Below, piece by piece: positions 51,572 to 56,089 of a DNA stretch of 56,089 nt (its first letter is position 1; each line of letters begins with the position of its first letter). Source of the stretch: CAZRRV01 sp045660865 (GTDB taxonomy: Bacteria; Bacillota; Clostridia; Oscillospirales; Acutalibacteraceae); assembly GCA_045660865.1 (NCBI GenBank), contig JAZREP010000017.1, positions 1 through 56,089 on the forward strand, in the 5' to 3' direction. The notes under the pieces are model-generated. The model was not told where the DNA came from. It did not search any database and saw only the letters and a list, made by a program, of their open reading frames with translations. The translations under genes and the position numbers were made by a program.

Positions 51572-51986
51572 AATGACAATCCCCTCACGCTCTGCCAACG
51601 AAAGTTTTGCCAGAGTTGCTGTGGCTGCCTTCATAGCCCAAAAGGACCCCACCGTTGAGGAAATCAGCGATATAAAGACAGCGGTTTCCGAGGCTGTAAC
51701 AAATGCCATTGTGCACGGATATAAAAATGAGGTGGGGGATATCTACATAACAGTCACATTGGAGGATAATGTGGTGAAAATAAGAATCCGTGATAAAGGC
51801 TGCGGCATTGAAAATATAAAACAAGCTATGGAACCGCTTTTCACAACCGGCGGCGAAGAAAGAGCAGGTCTTGGCTTTGCGGTGATGGAAAGCTTTATGG
51901 ATAGCGTTAGGGTGCGTTCCAAGGTGGGAAAGGGAACAACCGTAACTTTGGCTAAACGCTTAAGCGTTCGTTTAAAGGTTGTATGA
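51555..51986 (+). CDS. spoIIAB: Anti-sigma F factor / SpoIIAA kinase SpoIIAB
   Basis: 143 residues. GHKL kinase fold with the N-box EAVTNAIVHGYKN (about 37-49), DKGCGIENI and GGEERAGLGFAVME. It binds and blocks sigma F and phosphorylates SpoIIAA. The ribosome site AAAGGAGG lies inside spoIIAA. Its stop overlaps the sigF start as ATGA. Confidence 0.96.
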   Translation: MENRLKMTIPSRSANESFARVAVAAFIAQKDPTVEEISDIKTAVSEAVTNAIVHGYKNEVGDIYITVTLEDNVVKIRIRDKGCGIENIKQAMEPLFTTGGEERAGLGFAVMESFMDSVRVRSKVGKGTTVTLAKRLSVRLKVV

Positions 51987-52639
51987 CCGACCGCGATAAT
52001 TTTATCGCGCAAAACACAGGTCTGGTACACACTTGTTGCCATCGCTTTAAAGGCAGAGGGATAGAATATGAGGATTTATTTCAAGCAGGTTGTGTAGGAC
52101 TTGTAAAAGCAGTTGACCATTTTGAAGAGGATAGGGGACTGTGCTTTTCAACCTATGCCGTGCCGGTAATACTCGGCGAAATACGGCGTATGTTCCGTGA
52201 CGGCGGCGCAGTAAAGGTCAGCCGAGGCATAAAGGAATTGTCCTTGAAAATAACCGCCGAAAAAGAGCGGTATTTAAAAAAGACAGGCACTGAAATAACG
52301 GTAGCACAACTGTCGGAATTGCTTGGCGCCTCAAAGGAGGATATTGCCGAAGCAATTTGTGCTTCTCAGCCTACAGTATCCTTGACCTTTACAGATGAAA
52401 ACGGTGACGAGAGCCAACTGCCATTGTCAGATGATGCGGTTGAGCAGTCACGCTTTGATAGACTTGTTATAAGCGATGTGCTTGACCGATTGGAACCTCG
52501 TGACAAAAGACTGATTGAATTAAGATACTTTGGAGGTAAAACCCAAAGTGAAACGGCACAAGCGCTCGAAATGACACAAGTACAAGTATCTCGCAGAGAA
52601 AAGGCATTGCTTTTGCAATTGCGCAAATTACTGTTATAA
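51983..52639 (+). CDS. sigF: RNA polymerase sigma factor F (forespore-specific)
   Basis: 218 residues. Region 2: EYEDLFQAGCVGLVKAVDHF and FSTYAVPVILGEIRRMFRD (core and -10 binding). Region 3 is about 75-145, and region 4 ends with GKTQSETAQALEMTQVQVSRREKALLLQLR (the -35 HTH). It drives forespore genes once SpoIIAB lets go. Its presence shows that the lineage makes, or recently made, endospores. Confidence 0.95.
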   Translation: MTDRDNFIAQNTGLVHTCCHRFKGRGIEYEDLFQAGCVGLVKAVDHFEEDRGLCFSTYAVPVILGEIRRMFRDGGAVKVSRGIKELSLKITAEKERYLKKTGTEITVAQLSELLGASKEDIAEAICASQPTVSLTFTDENGDESQLPLSDDAVEQSRFDRLVISDVLDRLEPRDKRLIELRYFGGKTQSETAQALEMTQVQVSRREKALLLQLRKLLL

Positions 52640-52676
52640 AAATCAGACCGCAACTTCATTTGCGGTCTGATTTTTA
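52638..52676. terminator. Bidirectional terminator after sigF
   Basis: Stem aaaatcagaccgca / tgcggtctgatttt (52639-52652 / 52660-52673), U run both ways. Confidence 0.9.
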
Positions 52677-52898
52677 TTTGCTTTTATCAAACTGTTTTTT
52701 CCATTTGCTAAAAAACACTTCCATAGGAGATACCGATTTTTGTTTATAACATCTTTTCCTAAACGGCATATCCTCTAGCACTCTTTTATAGTCTCCGCAA
52801 CCCTCACAAAGAGTCAATGTTCTGCTTAAACGTGCTTCTTTCTCTACAAAGTCTGTGTGGTGCATTTTGTTCCAACAATCCAAACAAAACTCGGCCAT
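52674..52898 (-). CDS. Small zinc-ribbon-like protein
   Basis: 74 residues from ATG 52898 behind GGAGGTG. CLDC near the N-terminus and CEGCGDYKR about 25 residues later make a plausible four-cysteine zinc site, with a further Cys in RKRCYK. The C-terminal 30 residues are basic. I do not recognise the family; it may bind nucleic acid. Its first bases are divergent from the XRE regulator gene at 52983. Confidence 0.65.
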   Translation of the reverse strand: MAEFCLDCWNKMHHTDFVEKEARLSRTLTLCEGCGDYKRVLEDMPFRKRCYKQKSVSPMEVFFSKWKKQFDKSK

Positions 52899-52982
52899 TA
52901 TTTTCACCTCCAAACTAATTATAGGTCAATTACACCCTAATTTCAATAGGGAAATTTGCCATAATATTTTTAAGGTGATGTT

Positions 52983-53201
52983 ATGAGTAGACTAAAAGAT
53001 TTACGAAAAGAAAAAGGCTTTACCCAAATTAAAATGCAAATTTTAACCGGCATAGACCAAAGTGACTATTCTAAAATAGAAAGCGGAAAACGTTATCTAA
53101 CCTTTGAACAATGCCGTAAGTTAGCATTAGCGCTCAATACAAGTATGGACTATTTGGCTGGGCTAACCGACGAGAAGAAACCCTACCCACGAAATAAATA
53201 A
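52983..53201 (+). CDS. XRE-family helix-turn-helix regulator
   Basis: 72 residues, almost only an HTH_3 domain: RLKDLRKEKGFTQIKMQ, then GIDQSDYSKIESGKRYLTFEQ and LALALNTSMDYLAGLT. The start follows AAGGTGATG. Its target is unknown; the neighbouring zinc-ribbon gene, 84 bases away and divergent, is a candidate. Confidence 0.88.
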   Translation: MSRLKDLRKEKGFTQIKMQILTGIDQSDYSKIESGKRYLTFEQCRKLALALNTSMDYLAGLTDEKKPYPRNK

Positions 53202-53224
53202 AACAAAAAAGTATATAACCCACT

Positions 53225-53258
53225 ATGACACTTTCAAGCTTTGAAAGTGTCATTTTTC
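53225..53258 (+). terminator. Terminator of the XRE gene
   Basis: Perfect stem atgacactttcaa (53225-53237) / ttgaaagtgtcat (53241-53253), three-base loop, T run. Confidence 0.9.
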
Positions 53259-53265
53259 TTATGAA

Positions 53266-53302
53266 AAAACTGAGATGCTTCGTCACAAAGCATCTCAGTT
53301 TT
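53266..53302 (-). terminator. Terminator of the PrsA/SurA-like gene
   Basis: Stem aaaactgagatgctt (53266-53280) / aagcatctcagtttt (53288-53302), seven-base loop, U run on the minus strand. Confidence 0.9.
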
Positions 53303-53312
53303 GGTTGTCTTT

Positions 53313-54842
53313 TTATAGTGATATTTTTGTTAATTGTTTTTCATTAACGGTTATCTCGTGTTGCTCTTTTAATTCTTTTAATTGGTTGGCTTCAAATTCT
53401 GCACGCAAACCTTCTATAATGTCACTTTGCCAAGCAACATACCCATCGCCAAGGTATCTTACAAGATAAACACAGTCAAAAGACTGAAGTATGGTTATGT
53501 CATCTTTCTTGCGACCTTCATAGAAAATCCACTCATCAACAAGTGCATCAAGCTCGTGTTTGCTTACATTGTTTAATGCACCGCCCATCTTTGCAAGATT
53601 GTAATCCTTGCAATAGGCAACCGCTAAATCGGCAAAAGTTTCATCACTGGGGTTTTCCTTATAGGTTTCAAGTGCTCTGTTAGCAAAGGTCTTTGCATTG
53701 TCAATAGAACCGAAAGACTGGCCGCTCAAATCAATCAAACCTATATTTTTAGTTGAGTATGTCGGTTTGTGCATAGGGTTTGTAATGCAGTAAACCTTGT
53801 ACTCGTTATCATTGTTGATTACAATTATTTGCCCCTCGGCTACATTATTATTAAAAGCAGCATTACCGAAATCGGTATTACTGTATGCCTCATCGGTCAT
53901 TGATTCGTAAAAAACCATATCCAACAGGTTTATAAGTCCTGAGCTGTCATCACCAACGTCGTACCTGTCGTAGGCATAATCTTCTGCCAAATCTTTAAAA
54001 GCCTTTGTTCCGCTTATAGCCTTAAATTTTTCTGCCCAAGCAGCCGCCTTGGCAATAGCATCCTTTTTGGTGGCCTCGTCGGCATTTTTGTCATAATCTG
54101 CTGTGATTGTTAAATAAAGATAATCAATAACAGAATATTTTTTGGGGTCGGCATTGTAAGCATCATTCAGCTCAGCCTCTGTGAAAGAAAAGGAAGTATC
54201 AATTGCTGATTTTTTATATTTATCGGCTAAAGCCTCCAGCATAAAGCAATCTCTTAAATCTTGCTCTTTAACACCTCTGCCGTACAAGAATTCATAATAA
54301 TCGTTACTTTTGTAATTTTGAAGCTCTGCATCCTGCTCTAACTTTTCAATTCTTCGCTCAACTGCTTTTTTGTCACTGTCGTCAAGCTTTAATCCCAAAT
54401 CAATTGCAGCTTCGGCATACAAAAGCAATTCTTCCAGTTCAGTTTTTGATTGGTTGGAAAAATAATCGTACCAACTGCCGTCGGCTAGGGTACAGGATTG
54501 CTTTTTTAAAGACTTTTTATTATTAAGTTTATATACGTTATCTAAGTCTTCATAATTTATGCTGATAAAATCTCGGTAGTTTTCATAAATATAATATGAA
54601 AACATACAATTGTTAATTTTATAATTTTCACTTTCTAATGCAATGCTTTTGCGCATCAGAGTACCGTTATTATAAAATGAAACACTAAAATAAACTAACG
54701 CAATGACAATAAGACCGCATAAGACCGCTAAAACACCGATAATATTTTGGCGGCGGATTTCTTTTTGCTCATTCGCCTTTGATTCTAACTGTCGGGCGAG
54801 CTCAGCCGAGCGGTTTTCTTTTGCCCTTTTAGATTTTGACAT
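53313..54842 (-). CDS. Membrane-anchored PrsA/SurA-like foldase
   Basis: 509 residues: a charged cytoplasmic N-tail, one membrane helix (about 34-56), then an extracellular helical SurA-like region (about 75-230) and two parts resembling parvulin-type PpiC: VIDYLYLTITADYDK near 238-252 and, later, KMGGALNNVSKHELD near 416-430. Proteins of this kind help secreted proteins fold. The parvulin core is split by an unusual insert (GDDSSGLINLLDMVF near 298-312), so isomerase activity is uncertain. 12 bases separate it from metA. Confidence 0.75.
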   Translation of the reverse strand: MSKSKRAKENRSAELARQLESKANEQKEIRRQNIIGVLAVLCGLIVIALVYFSVSFYNNGTLMRKSIALESENYKINNCMFSYYIYENYRDFISINYEDLDNVYKLNNKKSLKKQSCTLADGSWYDYFSNQSKTELEELLLYAEAAIDLGLKLDDSDKKAVERRIEKLEQDAELQNYKSNDYYEFLYGRGVKEQDLRDCFMLEALADKYKKSAIDTSFSFTEAELNDAYNADPKKYSVIDYLYLTITADYDKNADEATKKDAIAKAAAWAEKFKAISGTKAFKDLAEDYAYDRYDVGDDSSGLINLLDMVFYESMTDEAYSNTDFGNAAFNNNVAEGQIIVINNDNEYKVYCITNPMHKPTYSTKNIGLIDLSGQSFGSIDNAKTFANRALETYKENPSDETFADLAVAYCKDYNLAKMGGALNNVSKHELDALVDEWIFYEGRKKDDITILQSFDCVYLVRYLGDGYVAWQSDIIEGLRAEFEANQLKELKEQHEITVNEKQLTKISL

Positions 54843-54854
54843 TACTTTACCTCG

Positions 54855-55769
54855 CTATAATGTTGATAAATCGTAAGGTGTATGCTGATATACAATGTGA
54901 TTCAGCCAGTTTGCAAAAAGCAAGTTTGAATGAGACTTCCATTTAAAAGTAGGTCCTTTATCCGGGTCATTATCAAGAAAATAATTTGCCGGTATTTCGG
55001 GGTTTAAATTTCTGCCAATGTCACGAGTGTATTCTCCCTGCAAAGTCATACGGCTGTATTCCGGGTGGCCGGTTATAAACAAATTACGGCAACTGCGGTC
55101 GGCTATGATATATGGACCTGCTTCTTTTGAATAGGCTAATACATCTAACTCAGGCGTGCTTTCTATTTGCCGTTCGTCTACACCTGAGTAACGTGAATGG
55201 GGCGCAAAGAAGGTGTCGTCAAATCCACGTGTCACAGGATGCAAAAGTGAAGCTAACTTGTGCTCATAAACACCGCTTAACTTTTTGGGCAAAGCATACT
55301 TGTTTATACCATAATGATATTGCAATCCGGCTAGCGCTGCCCAACATATATATAATACCGAATAAACATGGGTTTCTGCCCATTTTAAAATCTGTCGCAA
55401 TTCGTTCCAATAATTAACCTCGTCAAACTCCAATTGTTCAACAGGTGCACCGGTTATTATTAAACCGTCAAAACGTTGGTCACGCAAATCATCAAAAACC
55501 TTGTAGAACTTTAATAAATGTTCTTTTGAGGTGTTCTTGGAAGTGTGTGATGCCATTTGCATAAGCTCAATTTCTACCTGCAAAGGTGTGTTGCTCAATA
55601 AACGCAACAACTGAGTTTCGGTTTCGATTTTTGTAGGCATCAAATTTAATATGAGTATGCGCAAGGGGCGAATGTCTTGGCGTAAGGCTCGCTCCTCGGT
55701 CATAAAGAATATATTTTCCTGCTCTAATGTAATTGTGGCAGGAAGGTCATTAGGTATTTTAATAGGCAT
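54855..55769 (-). CDS. metAA: Homoserine O-acetyltransferase (MetA type)
   Basis: 304 residues from ATG 55769 behind AAGGAGG. It acylates homoserine in methionine synthesis. Cys142 (YICWAAL) is the nucleophile and the HPEYS motif near 235 carries the catalytic His. Position 111 is Glu in TGAPVEQLEF; in this family Glu111 selects acetyl-CoA and Gly111 selects succinyl-CoA, so acetyl transfer is expected in spite of common succinyltransferase labels. The leader shows no S-box. It is cotranscribed with the PrsA/SurA-like gene. Confidence 0.93.
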   Translation of the reverse strand: MPIKIPNDLPATITLEQENIFFMTEERALRQDIRPLRILILNLMPTKIETETQLLRLLSNTPLQVEIELMQMASHTSKNTSKEHLLKFYKVFDDLRDQRFDGLIITGAPVEQLEFDEVNYWNELRQILKWAETHVYSVLYICWAALAGLQYHYGINKYALPKKLSGVYEHKLASLLHPVTRGFDDTFFAPHSRYSGVDERQIESTPELDVLAYSKEAGPYIIADRSCRNLFITGHPEYSRMTLQGEYTRDIGRNLNPEIPANYFLDNDPDKGPTFKWKSHSNLLFANWLNHIVYQHTPYDLSTL

Positions 55770-55801
55770 AATAATACCTCCTTGTAGCAAATATATAACT
55801 A

Positions 55802-55830
55802 ATAATACCAAAAACTTTAGAAAAATACAA
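55802..55830 (-). promoter_or_regulatory. Promoter of metA
   Basis: Minus-strand TTGTAT (55825-55830), 17-base spacer, TATTAT (55802-55807). Confidence 0.65.
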
Positions 55831-55868
55831 TTATTTATATAAAAAACTTTTTCTTGCATATTTTTTCT

Positions 55869-55918
55869 AAAAAAGGGAATACTTAATGGTGCCAAATCCT
55901 TACAGTTTTTCCCTTTTT
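55869..55918. other. Long-loop inverted repeat in the metA-rRNA intergenic region
   Basis: Arms aaaaagggaa (55870-55879) and ttcccttttt (55909-55918) around a 29-base loop. It looks like a weak terminator for either strand, but no gene reads into it within the window. Confidence 0.4.
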
Positions 55919-55959
55919 AAAGGAAAATGAAAAAAATTAAAAAAAATAAAAAAAAGCAC

Positions 55960-55988
55960 TTGACAAGTGGGAATGAATTTGGTATTAT
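55960..55988 (+). promoter_or_regulatory. Strong promoter of a probable rRNA operon
   Basis: TTGACA (55960-55965), 17-base spacer, TATTAT (55983-55988; TATAAT at 55986 is out of spacing). An A-tract-rich stretch (55929-55955) lies just upstream like an UP element. Confidence 0.75.
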
Positions 55989-55994
55989 AATCTG

Positions 55995-56089
55995 GCGCCT
56001 CAAAAAAGAGGTGCAAAAAAGCGAACCTTGAAAATTAAACAACGATGACAATAAGTAAGGACCCGACAAAGAAATTGAGTATAACTCAA
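55995..56089 (+). other. Probable 16S rRNA leader
   Basis: A hairpin gcgcctc / gaggtgc (55995-56001 / 56008-56014) is followed by GAACCTTGAAAATTAAACAA at 56033-56052, a phrase typical of rRNA operon leaders and spacers in Clostridia. The mature 16S gene is not reached before the window ends. Confidence 0.65.

Noticed and set aside
55770..55870. A SAM (S-box) riboswitch ahead of metA
   Set aside because: No S-box core sequence and no terminator-antiterminator pair in the short AT-rich leader.

Overview
The window reads as a chromosomal segment of an anaerobic, endospore-forming, low-GC Firmicute of class Clostridia, probably an uncultured gut member of Oscillospirales or a relative. The evidence is the intact spoIIA operon (spoIIAA-spoIIAB-sigF), the DnaD/DnaI helicase-loading genes, stand-alone ECF substrate subunits, a rubrerythrin/flavodiiron/rubredoxin oxygen-defence operon, a DUF6508-like GIY-YIG protein and two tRNA genes with encoded CCA. 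This is inferred from gene content, not from a marker-gene tree.

Layout. 1-2060 looks accessory: a truncated, GC-richer MATE transporter and an AT-rich DUF6508/GIY-YIG protein beside a tRNA-Ser(CGA). 2156-4730 (minus) is vitamin supply: coaX, a probable pantothenate ECF subunit, and a folate ECF subunit behind a THF riboswitch; a 276-bp inverted-repeat element lies between the first two. 4758-5890 is rpsF-ssb-rpsR. 5891-10208 (minus) is an operon of an unknown protein, ttcA, dnaD, dnaI and cysK. Then come a solitary mazF, an amidohydrolase, a FucO-like alcohol dehydrogenase, and a four-gene operon (12942-17355) of an enoate-reductase-like flavoenzyme, both subunits of an aconitase X and an AllA-like protein. 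17422-20789 carries a Na/Pi cotransporter and an NSS-family transporter. 20927-21299 has tRNA-fMet with a GC-rich, partly tRNA-like repeat.

21378-26618 holds a phosphoesterase, three small unknown genes, an EF-G paralogue and yifB. 26660-33289 is carbohydrate use: AraC regulator, GH29 fucosidase, GH13 enzyme and glycogen phosphorylase. 33484-34583 is a split chromate transporter. 34621-37308 (minus) is rubrerythrin, four-domain flavodiiron protein and rubredoxin, with a near-perfect PerR box over the promoter. 37340-43883 has cell-envelope genes (LCP protein, BofC-like protein, class A PBP, TVP38) and folC. 44087-48316 encodes a divergent type IIA topoisomerase pair. valS, spoIIA, a small zinc-ribbon protein, an XRE regulator, a PrsA/SurA-like chaperone and metA follow. 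The right edge carries a strong, A-tract-preceded promoter and leader typical of an rRNA operon, whose 16S gene would begin past the window.

I saw no CRISPR array, intact transposase or prophage. The least explained items are the aconitase X/enoate reductase operon, the divergent topoisomerase with changed quinolone-contact residues, and the two structured intergenic repeats (3607-3882 and 20999-21152).
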